A DNA stretch of 34,637 bases from Kiritimatiellia bacterium (lineage in GTDB: Bacteria; Verrucomicrobiota; Kiritimatiellia; RFP12; UBA1067): positions 1-34,637 of the forward strand of contig JAFXEU010000050.1 of assembly GCA_017520845.1 (NCBI GenBank), written 5' to 3'. The position numbers were made by a program, and so were the translations under genes. The notes beneath the pieces were generated by a model. It had not been told where the DNA came from. It searched no databases and saw only the letters and a list, made by a program, of their open reading frames with translations. The first letter of the stretch is position 1; each line of letters opens with the position of its first letter. Below are positions 21,587-28,732 of the stretch, in pieces.

Positions 21587-23563
21587 ATGAAAAAAATCGT
21601 TTTTTTTGTCATTGCGGCGATTTTCTTTGCCGGTCATTCCGACGCGCAGGGACTCTCCGAAAGCGTCAAACTTTATAGAACGAAGGGGTGTTCCGAACAC
21701 ATATCAAATCCGGGGAGGATTGAGCCGACACGTCATTCACTTGCATTCGAGAGTCCCGTAACCGAGGCGGAGATCACCCTGACCTTCACGGTCGCCGAGC
21801 CGCTTCCGTCTGCTTCGCATTTCCGGTCGCGCCCGGACAGCCGCGGTATTTCCGGGCGTCGTCGGGGGGCGTCCGCCGCTTCGGACACGGCAGATGCCGA
21901 CCGCGCGGCGGCAGGCGAAGTCACGGTCGTGAATGTGCCGTGGTCGTTTCCATCGAACAGAATCGACTGGCTGTTCAATCCCACCGAAGGGAAGAGGGCG
22001 TTCAATCCCGAGTGGACTTGGCAGCTGAACCGCATGTCATTCTGGATTGCGCTTGCCGAGGCGTACCGCAAGACGGGAGACGAGAAATACGCGCGCGCAT
22101 TCGTGCGGCAGTTCTCGGACTGGTTGGCGCAGACGGGCGGCGTTCCTCCGGAAAAGGGCTTCAATACGGTCGGATCGCCATGGCGCACGATTGAGGAGGG
22201 TCTTCGTCTTCTTGGTTCCTGGAGTGTCGCGTTCGAGACGTTCCGCAAGTCTCCGGCTTTCACCGATGAGCTTCTGCTTGCGTTCGTCCGCAGCGCCCGC
22301 GCACAGGCGAAACATCTCCTTGCTCACGGAACGAAGGGCAATTGGCTGCTTATGGAGATGACGGGTGTCTATGTGTTTGCCGTGCAGTTCCCTGAATTTC
22401 CGGATGCGGCGGCAATGCGCACGGAAGCGCTGCGCCGTTTCACCGCCGCCGCCGGCGCACAGCTTCTGCCGGACGGTCTGCATGACGAACTTTCTCCGGA
22501 TTACCACAATGTATTCTACTCGACGGCCGCCCGCATCTTTCATCTTGCGGCGGCCAACGGGCTGGAGGGCGAACTGCCGCCGGTGTTCAGGGACCTTCTC
22601 CGCCGCGGCGCAGAAGGCCCTCTTGCGATGATGACGCCCGGATTTGTGCAGCCCCGGTTCAATGACTGCTATACCATTCCGGTTTCTGCCGTGATGCGCA
22701 ATGCGCTTGCCGTATTCCCCGATCGCGAGGATTTCCGATGGGCATTGAGCAAGGGGCTTGAAGGCCGGCCTCCGGCGGGAGAGACGCCATCGCGTTTTTT
22801 GCCTTATGCGGGCTTTGCCGTGATGCGCGGCGGCTGGACGCCCGATGCCGCCTACCTTGCGTTCGACGTGGGTCCGCTTGGAATGGCGCACAGACATCAG
22901 GACAAGCTTTCGTTCACGATGTGGAAAGGCGGTGAGGAACTTGTGTTCGATGACGGCGGCGGGCAGTACGAGCGTTCCTGTTTCAGGTCGTATGCGTGTT
23001 CCGCCCACGCCCACAACACGCTTCTTGTCGATGGACTTGGACAGGCCCGCAAAGGTCCGGCGAAAATGAAGGCTCCCATTGAAGCGGGATGGGTGTCGAC
23101 CCCGGCCGGAGATGCGGCATTCGGCGTGTATGATCAGGGGTTCGGCCCGCAGGAGCGCCGTCTTGCGCGGCATCGCCGCGAGATCCGTTTTGACCGGCGG
23201 TCCGAGACCTTCACGGTGACGGACCGTGCGACGAGTGTGGACGGCAAGGAGCATGAATATACGCTTCTTTTTCACCTTGATACGACTAACGTTGTCATCT
23301 CGGCGGATGGACGCAGTCTGAACGCGACATACGGCGCCGGACGGAAATGGGCGCTTGAGATGATGTTCGACGGTGACGCCAGACTTTCGGTGTCGAAGGC
23401 GACGGGGCGAAAGACGCCTTCTCTGGCCGGGTGGTTTGTCGGGCGCAATGATCTTACCGTGCATCCCGCGACGACGGTGTTCGTCACCGCGCCGCGCGGA
23501 AAAGAACGGACGTTCACGACAAAACTAAGGCCCTATGTATCAGAGGCCCGTCATTCGTTATAA
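21587..23563 (+). CDS. Heparinase II/III-family polysaccharide lyase, exported
   Basis: 658 residues; the start is 5 nt after the kduI stop. Signal peptide M-K-K-I-V-F-F-V-I-A-A-I-F-F-A-G (1-20). Residues about 115-395 form the alpha/alpha-toroid (I-D-W-L-F-N-P-T, W-T-W-Q-L-N-R-M, G-T-K-G-N-W-L-L-M-E at 248-257, S-P-D-Y-H-N-V-F at 303-310 with the expected Tyr/His pair). About 405-650 is the beta-sandwich heparinase II/III domain with G-M-A-H-R-H-Q-D-K-L-S-F (432-443) and the metal-site loop Y-A-C-S-A-H-A-H-N-T. Such enzymes cleave uronate-containing polymers (heparan, chondroitin, hyaluronan or alginate) by beta-elimination. The substrate cannot be fixed here. An odd Arg/Ser/Ala-rich insert lies at about 80-108. 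Confidence 0.88.
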   Translation: MKKIVFFVIAAIFFAGHSDAQGLSESVKLYRTKGCSEHISNPGRIEPTRHSLAFESPVTEAEITLTFTVAEPLPSASHFRSRPDSRGISGRRRGASAASDTADADRAAAGEVTVVNVPWSFPSNRIDWLFNPTEGKRAFNPEWTWQLNRMSFWIALAEAYRKTGDEKYARAFVRQFSDWLAQTGGVPPEKGFNTVGSPWRTIEEGLRLLGSWSVAFETFRKSPAFTDELLLAFVRSARAQAKHLLAHGTKGNWLLMEMTGVYVFAVQFPEFPDAAAMRTEALRRFTAAAGAQLLPDGLHDELSPDYHNVFYSTAARIFHLAAANGLEGELPPVFRDLLRRGAEGPLAMMTPGFVQPRFNDCYTIPVSAVMRNALAVFPDREDFRWALSKGLEGRPPAGETPSRFLPYAGFAVMRGGWTPDAAYLAFDVGPLGMAHRHQDKLSFTMWKGGEELVFDDGGGQYERSCFRSYACSAHAHNTLLVDGLGQARKGPAKMKAPIEAGWVSTPAGDAAFGVYDQGFGPQERRLARHRREIRFDRRSETFTVTDRATSVDGKEHEYTLLFHLDTTNVVISADGRSLNATYGAGRKWALEMMFDGDARLSVSKATGRKTPSLAGWFVGRNDLTVHPATTVFVTAPRGKERTFTTKLRPYVSEARHSL

Positions 23564-23566
23564 CTT

Positions 23567-23608
23567 TAAACTCGTAACTCTAAACTCACAACTCCAAACT
23601 CACAACTC
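23567..23608 (+). repeat. 14-bp tandem repeat, three units, in the 5' leader of kduD
   Basis: TAAACTCGTAACTC, TAAACTCACAACTC and CAAACTCACAACTC in a row (23567-23580, 23581-23594, 23595-23608), then CAAACCATTATG. The stretch has only one G, so no Shine-Dalgarno sequence precedes kduD. Confidence 0.75.
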
Positions 23609-23617
23609 CAAACCATT

Positions 23618-24310
23618 ATGATTACATACGATCTTTCAGGAAAGACGGCTCTCGTCACAGGTTCCAACCGCGGCATCGGCAAGGCGATGGCGGACGCGCT
23701 CGAAGAAGCGGGCGCAAAGGTTATCCGCACGAGTTCCGCCGAATGTGACTTGAGCGACCGCGCGGCGCTCTACGCCTTCATCGGGAAGGTGAAGAAGGAA
23801 CATCAGATCGACATTCTCGTGAACAACGCGGGTACGATTCTCCGCACGCCCGCGGCGGAGCATCCCGACGAATACTGGGACAAGGTCATGAACGTGAACA
23901 TCAATTCGCAGTTCATCCTCGCCCGTGAGTTCGGCAAGGACATGGTCAAGCGCGGATACGGCAAAATCGTGTTCACCGCTTCGCTCCTCACGTTTCAGGG
24001 CGGCATTACGGTTCCCGGCTATGCGGCGTCGAAGGGCGCCGTCGGTCAGCTCGTCAAGGCTCTCGCGAACGAGTGGTCTTCGAAGGGCGTGAACGTGAAC
24101 GCCGTCGCGCCCGGCTACATCGCGACAGACAACACCGCCGCTTTGCGCGCAGATCCCGTGCGCTCTCGCCAGATTCTCGAGCGCATCCCGGCAGGACGCT
24201 GGGGCGAAGCCTCGGACATCGCTGGCGCATGCGTATTTCTCTGTTCGCCCGCGGCGGACTATGTGCACGGTGTCGTGCTGCCTGTCGACGGCGGCTGGCT
24301 CGCACGATGA
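23618..24310 (+). CDS. kduD: 2-dehydro-3-deoxy-D-gluconate 5-dehydrogenase, cytoplasmic
   Basis: 230 residues, short-chain dehydrogenase. It reduces 3-deoxy-2,5-diketogluconate, the KduI product, to 2-keto-3-deoxygluconate with NAD(P)H. Motifs: T-G-S-N-R-G-I-G (14-21), N-N-A-G (69-72), catalytic Ser122, Tyr135 and Lys139 in G-Y-A-A-S-K-G. The KduD-typical stretches E-Y-W-D-K-V-M-N-V-N, P-G-Y-I-A-T-D-N-T and D-G-G-W-L-A-R close to the C-terminus are all present. It is about 20 residues shorter than common KduD, with the loss around residues 38-50. No signal peptide, in contrast to KduI. The start has no Shine-Dalgarno; a 14-bp tandem repeat replaces it. Last gene of the uronide operon. Confidence 0.93.
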   Translation: MITYDLSGKTALVTGSNRGIGKAMADALEEAGAKVIRTSSAECDLSDRAALYAFIGKVKKEHQIDILVNNAGTILRTPAAEHPDEYWDKVMNVNINSQFILAREFGKDMVKRGYGKIVFTASLLTFQGGITVPGYAASKGAVGQLVKALANEWSSKGVNVNAVAPGYIATDNTAALRADPVRSRQILERIPAGRWGEASDIAGACVFLCSPAADYVHGVVLPVDGGWLAR

Positions 24311-24430
24311 CGGAGCGGAAACTCTGTCCGTCCGGCCGATGTTTGTACGGTGTTTCAACTCCAAAAAACAGGCCCTCGGATTCTATGTATAGCGGTGGTA
24401 GACGGAAAGTTACAAAATAAAACTTGGCTA

Positions 24431-24460
24431 TTGACCACGAATAAGGATGTTTGATAAAAT
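24431..24460 (+). promoter_or_regulatory. Promoter candidate for the first PATR-type surface protein
   Basis: TTGACC (24431-24436), 18-nt spacer, TAAAAT (24455-24460), about 95 nt before the ATG at 24555. AAGGAG at 24541-24546 is the ribosome-binding site. Confidence 0.5.
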
Positions 24461-24554
24461 TCTTGGCAGAATTGCGGTGTTGTGTTGTCGAAATAAAGAA
24501 TTAAAATTTAACTTTTCAACCTTGACTGATTAAAAAACATAAGGAGATAACATA

Positions 24555-27314
24555 ATGAATATAATTGCTAAAAAATCTCATGGGGGGGGGGGTAATATAT
24601 TAAGTTATCTCCTTGTGGGTGTGTTTGTACTTGCAACTTCAGGCCTTTGGGCGGCGGGGTTCTGGAAAGGGATTGGCGATGAGTCTGGTACTGCTGAAAA
24701 CTGGTCAAACGGCCATAGCTTCATGGACAATGATAATTTTTATTTCCGTGATTCTAAGATGATTGGAGCTGATGCCCGTCGCATCATGAGGTTAACTGCC
24801 AATGTCGATAACACGAACGGTCAGAAGGTTTTCTTTCAGTGCGGCACTGAGGATGAGCCATTTGTTGTGGATGATGATGGTGAAAAACGCGACATCAAGC
24901 TTAAAAGTAATATTTACGTAGGCCACAGTACGAATGCCGATAATACAAACTCAGACAAAACTGATGATGCTGGCTATTACGGCAGTGCTGTTCTAAACGG
25001 CGGAACTTGGACTTGCGTCCAGCTTTATGTTGGTTACGGATCGGAGTATACTGGGTATCTTCGTTTGAACGGCGCTTCGCTGACGGCAAGCGGCCAATCT
25101 GCTAATGATTTTGCCAACGGCAAGATTGTCGTGGACAACGGTACGTTGTCCTTTACGGGCGGAGATCTGTGTGTGGGTAAAGACAGTGGTTCTGCAGAAC
25201 TCGTAATTAACGGTGGTATTGTGTCCGTCGCAAAATGGATGAAGACATACGGCTACGGAAAGGGGTCCATAAGCTTGAACGGCGGCATGTTGCAGACGTG
25301 TCATATCCATGAATCAAGCGGGTCAACGACTGTTAACTTCAACGGAGGAATCCTTAAAGCGACTAAGGCCTATGCTTCACATGGAGGTCTTATTCATGGC
25401 AATGTTGACGTCAATGTCAAAGCTGGCGGCGGATGCATCGATAACGGCGGATACGATATCGAAATCTCAGCGCCTCTTGGTGGCAGCGGCGGTTTGACCT
25501 TTACCGGTACGGGCACGACCACGCTCGGCGGCGATGTCTCGTATGTGGGCAAGACATCTGTCACGCCAGGCACAATACTCAATATTACAAACTCCATAGC
25601 TAAGTCGACCATTCTTGGAACGCACGGACTTGTCGTTGCCGGCATCCCTTCGGTGGGCGACACTATTCTCACGTATACGGCAGACCTGACCGGCACCGAC
25701 CTCTCCAAGGTGACGTGCGCTATTGCCCCCGGAACCGAGTTCGAGATTGGCGGTGAAGGCAACAAGGCCATTGTCGTCAAGTCGGTCGGCCAATTGCTCG
25801 ACAACTGCTGGACGGGCGCGGCGAACGACGGCGACCTCAGCAACGCCGCCAACTGGTCGGCCGGCAATGTGCCGACGACCGGCAATGCCAATATTTTCAG
25901 CGCCGCGCCTGTGACGCTGACGAAGGGCGCGACCTTCGCGCCGACTTCCATTACATTCCTCGAAGGCAGTGCGGCGGTGACGATAGACGGCGACTTCACG
26001 ACCTTGACTGCCATCACCAACAGTTCGTCCGTAAAACAGACATTCTCCGGCAAGGTGGACTTTGGATCGCGCGATATCAATGTTGTTCAAAGCGGTGCCT
26101 ACGACGATTCTTCAAAATCGGTGACAGGGGGATTTGTTGTGTTTGCTGGTCTCGTAACCGGCAATAATATAGCTAATCATACCGTCTTCACCGGTAACTA
26201 CGAATTAACAACGGACGAAAAAATAAATTTCAAAACGTCTGGCTCAACCCGCGGCATAGTGAATGCCAATTCCACCCTTAGGGTTAAAAAAACGGATCAA
26301 ATTCAGGAACTCTACATTATGAGCGGAGCGAAATTCTATGTTAAGAATGCCTCGCACGGATGGAACTATTGGGATGATACAACCAATGGAAATCAAAATC
26401 ACCGTCTCTGGTACAGGAGTGCAGGCATGTTCATTGCCGACAGTTATGAGCTTACCGGCAACGGACGCATGTGGCTTGGAGGTTTTCTGAAAAAAACCGG
26501 AGATGATGTTGCCAACGCTAATGCGGTCTTGAAAATTGGAACACTAAAAATTCGCAGCAACGGGGCGATCATTTTGCATGGCTACGGCAATAAAGGTGAT
26601 GCGCTTACAACTTACATAGGCGAGGGCGGCGTCAATATTGAGTCTGGAAAGAAGGGATATTATTGGGTGGAGAATGATAAGCATGCTTCAACGTTGCGCC
26701 CTTGGAATTCGAACTTCACCTTCGGAAAGGGAGCGGGATCGGATTATGACTTACGCATTGGTAACGGTTGTTTTACTTTCCATACAGACGATGAGAGCGG
26801 TGTTGCAAAAGAGATTACGCTGGATGCCCGTATTAAGACAGACTCTGAATCATCATCTTTAGCAGTCAAAGGCGGTGGCGTGCTCAAGGTGACATCGGCC
26901 TCGCCGCTTATGACCGGTTCGACCGTCGTTAAGGACACGGCGACACTGATGTTTGGTCCGGACGCCGGTTTTGGCGAGTCCGGTACGGCAGGTGCGATTA
27001 CGCTCGGCGCAGGAACGACGCTTGCACTGACTGCCGTAAGCCGCGAGTTTTTGCCGCTCGCCAATGAGCTCAATCTGCCGATGGGCGAGAACGCGGTTGC
27101 GACCATACGTATCGACGGGAAACGTCTTCTCTCCGGCAACAATATTATCGCAACAGTCGGCAATGCGGCAACAACCGCCAATGTGAAACTTGACGTAGAC
27201 GGTTCAGCAATTGACGGACGCAGGGCGAAGCTGCGTGTTGTTAATGCGGATGACGGCAAAAAGAAACTGGAGCTTAATATAGAGCCGGAAGGATTTAAGG
27301 TGATTGTCAGGTAG
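24555..27314 (+). CDS. Autotransporter-type beta-strand-repeat (PATR-like) surface protein with an 11-G tract
   Basis: 919 residues from ATG 24555. Codons 10-13 are Gly encoded by eleven consecutive G; the hydrophobic signal core follows (Y-L-L-V-G-V-F-V-L-A-T-S-G-L-W-A-A). The rest is extended beta repeats: a W-K-G-I-G-D-E-S-G-T-A-E-N-W-S-N-G opening; G-G-S-G-G-L-T-F-T-G-T-G-T-T-T-L-G-G near 315-335, typical of passenger-associated repeats; a second W-T-G-A ... D-G-D-L-S-N-A-A-N-W-S module near 420; and G-G-G-V-L-K-V-T-S near 770. No C-terminal beta-barrel; the protein ends P-E-G-F-K-V-I-V-R. Likely a secreted or surface beta-helix or fibre. A change in G-tract length would shift the frame before the signal core and silence the gene. 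Confidence 0.85.
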   Translation: MNIIAKKSHGGGGNILSYLLVGVFVLATSGLWAAGFWKGIGDESGTAENWSNGHSFMDNDNFYFRDSKMIGADARRIMRLTANVDNTNGQKVFFQCGTEDEPFVVDDDGEKRDIKLKSNIYVGHSTNADNTNSDKTDDAGYYGSAVLNGGTWTCVQLYVGYGSEYTGYLRLNGASLTASGQSANDFANGKIVVDNGTLSFTGGDLCVGKDSGSAELVINGGIVSVAKWMKTYGYGKGSISLNGGMLQTCHIHESSGSTTVNFNGGILKATKAYASHGGLIHGNVDVNVKAGGGCIDNGGYDIEISAPLGGSGGLTFTGTGTTTLGGDVSYVGKTSVTPGTILNITNSIAKSTILGTHGLVVAGIPSVGDTILTYTADLTGTDLSKVTCAIAPGTEFEIGGEGNKAIVVKSVGQLLDNCWTGAANDGDLSNAANWSAGNVPTTGNANIFSAAPVTLTKGATFAPTSITFLEGSAAVTIDGDFTTLTAITNSSSVKQTFSGKVDFGSRDINVVQSGAYDDSSKSVTGGFVVFAGLVTGNNIANHTVFTGNYELTTDEKINFKTSGSTRGIVNANSTLRVKKTDQIQELYIMSGAKFYVKNASHGWNYWDDTTNGNQNHRLWYRSAGMFIADSYELTGNGRMWLGGFLKKTGDDVANANAVLKIGTLKIRSNGAIILHGYGNKGDALTTYIGEGGVNIESGKKGYYWVENDKHASTLRPWNSNFTFGKGAGSDYDLRIGNGCFTFHTDDESGVAKEITLDARIKTDSESSSLAVKGGGVLKVTSASPLMTGSTVVKDTATLMFGPDAGFGESGTAGAITLGAGTTLALTAVSREFLPLANELNLPMGENAVATIRIDGKRLLSGNNIIATVGNAATTANVKLDVDGSAIDGRRAKLRVVNADDGKKKLELNIEPEGFKVIVR
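24582..24592 (+). repeat. Homopolymeric tract of 11 G in the start of the PATR gene
   Basis: Eleven consecutive G starting 27 nt after the A of the start codon. A tract this long in a non-G-biased gene is the classic substrate of slipped-strand mispairing. Eleven G gives an open frame; ten or twelve would shift it. The exact length could also be a sequencing artefact. Confidence 0.85.
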
Positions 27315-27328
27315 TTGTCCCTCCTGAG

Positions 27329-27362
27329 AATAGCTTGGGGGAACTGTCCCCATTGACGATAA
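27329..27362 (+). repeat. REP-like palindromic repeat, copy C
   Basis: AATAGCTTGGGGGAACTGTCCCC then ATTGACGATAA. There is one extra A in the palindrome centre and ATTGAC in place of ATTGGC. The left part AATAGCTTGGGG is shared with copy D (34412). Confidence 0.7.
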
Positions 27363-27373
27363 GATTAGTAATT

Positions 27374-27608
27374 AACTCCGATCGGTTCCGATGCCTACAC
27401 TAACGTTTCGGCTTAGTGCTTTGCGTTTTCTAACCGCTTATCAGTACGCTTTACTGTGTCATTTTTTTAGATGCCTTCGGCATTGGGGGTCTGGGGTGTA
27501 ACCCCAGATAAAAAATAAAGCAATGAGTAGTAACAGTGTAGCGGTTGGATAATGCGAAGCTTTTGGGCGAAACGTTAGTGAGCCCCTATTTGAACAACCA
27601 TCGGAGTT
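27374..27608. repeat. 235-bp imperfect inverted-repeat element with nested hairpins
   Basis: The ends AACTCCGAT (27374-27382) and ATCGGAGTT (27600-27608) are exact reverse complements. So are CACTAACGTTTCG (27398-27410) and CGAAACGTTAGTG (27568-27580). AACCGCT (27432-27438) pairs with AGCGGTT (27540-27546). In the centre lie ATGCCTTCGGCAT (27471-27483) and CTGGGGTGTAACCCCAG (27491-27507). It has no coding frame. It could be a MITE-like mobile element or a long structured RNA. Confidence 0.65.
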
Positions 27609-27679
27609 TATAAAACTAAGCGCAGCGCAAAATAACAAACTCTATTTCCTCTTCTGTTAAGGAATCGCGCGTGCCCGGT

Positions 27680-27708
27680 TTGACGTTGAGGGGAGTGTGT
27701 GATAAAAT
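27680..27708 (+). promoter_or_regulatory. Promoter of the metallo-beta-lactamase-fold gene
   Basis: TTGACG (27680-27685), exactly 17 nt, TAAAAT (27703-27708). Transcription would begin about 27715, only some five bases before the ATG at 27720, so the mRNA is nearly leaderless. Confidence 0.55.
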
Positions 27709-27719
27709 GAGTAAAGGTT

Positions 27720-28694
27720 ATGATTGATCGAAGGAATTTCTTGTTGTCGGGCGTACAGGCCGCTTTTGCTGCGGGCTGCACTTCTGTTCTTTCCCTTAGC
27801 ACATCTTTTGCCGGCGTCTCTTCGAAAGATTCCGGCATCCTAGTTCGCTTTCTCGGCAGCGGCGCGTCAGGCTGGAAGTCCGAGTGGGCCAAAAAGAATC
27901 CGCATATCCGCCGACAATCCAGTATTTTGGTCGAAAATAAAATCGTCTTCGATTTTACGATGTGCGGATTCGATCATCTGCCGGAAAATCTCGTTCCCGC
28001 CGCGCTTTTTGTCACCCACTCGCACGGCGACCACTTCAACGCGCCCGCCGTCGTCAGATTGGGTGTCAGGAAGGTGTATACGCATTCGTCCTGGACGAGC
28101 CACGCCAAAACCGTCCTCGAGGCCGCCGCGCAGGAGGCGAAGGCGCCGGCGCCCGAAGTGATCGGAATCGACTTTGCCGCGCCTGTCGAGATCGACGGGA
28201 TTACCGTGACGGCGGTTCCGTCCATCCACAGCACCTCGCGTCTCGTTGACGGTCAGATTGAACGGACGGCCATGTATCTCATCGAGAAGGGCGCCTCGCG
28301 TCTTCTGTATGCGACCGACACGGCCGGCATTTCCGGCGACGCGGCACGCATGATCGGCATCGACAGGCATATCACGCCGCGGCGGTTTGAAAAACGAACT
28401 GTCGATAATCCGTTTATCCACAAGCCGCAACCGCTCACCGCGTTTATCATGGAGGCGACGAACGGCGATAAGGATGAGGATTTCCGGCTTTTCGTCCATG
28501 CGAGCGTTCAAACGGTCGACCGGATTGTCAAAATGCTGAAAAAGACGGGCCGCTTCACGCCGCCGCCCGGTCAAAAAGCGTATATTACGCATTTAGGGCT
28601 TAAATACCGTAATTGGCCGTCCGAAAAAATCGAGGCCGACATTTCGCCTGAGCTTGCGGCCGCACACGACGGGCTTGAAGTGAGGCTCGGCTGA
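27720..28694 (+). CDS. Tat-exported metallo-beta-lactamase-fold hydrolase (UlaG-like)
   Basis: 324 residues. The N-terminus M-I-D-R-R-N-F-L-L-S-G is a twin-arginine signal. Cys20 in A-F-A-A-G-C could be a lipobox, so the protein may be a lipoprotein. The metal motif T-H-S-H-G-D-H is at residues 99-105. Further expected elements are V-T-A-V-P-S-I-H-S (a later ligand His) and L-L-Y-A-T-D-T-A-G (the bridging Asp strand). This places it in the Lactamase_B_2/UlaG-type group, members of which hydrolyse lactones or phosphodiesters; the substrate is not known. It has its own promoter and sits between two PATR-type genes, 38 nt before the second. Confidence 0.85.
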   Translation: MIDRRNFLLSGVQAAFAAGCTSVLSLSTSFAGVSSKDSGILVRFLGSGASGWKSEWAKKNPHIRRQSSILVENKIVFDFTMCGFDHLPENLVPAALFVTHSHGDHFNAPAVVRLGVRKVYTHSSWTSHAKTVLEAAAQEAKAPAPEVIGIDFAAPVEIDGITVTAVPSIHSTSRLVDGQIERTAMYLIEKGASRLLYATDTAGISGDAARMIGIDRHITPRRFEKRTVDNPFIHKPQPLTAFIMEATNGDKDEDFRLFVHASVQTVDRIVKMLKKTGRFTPPPGQKAYITHLGLKYRNWPSEKIEADISPELAAAHDGLEVRLG

Positions 28695-28732
28695 GCCGGT
28701 AAAAAAAAGAATTTGGAAAAAGGAGGATTCAC

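Noticed and set aside
22037-23464. A 475-residue open frame antisense to the heparinase-family gene
   Set aside because: Arg/His-rich shadow with no motif; the plus strand carries the full family signature.
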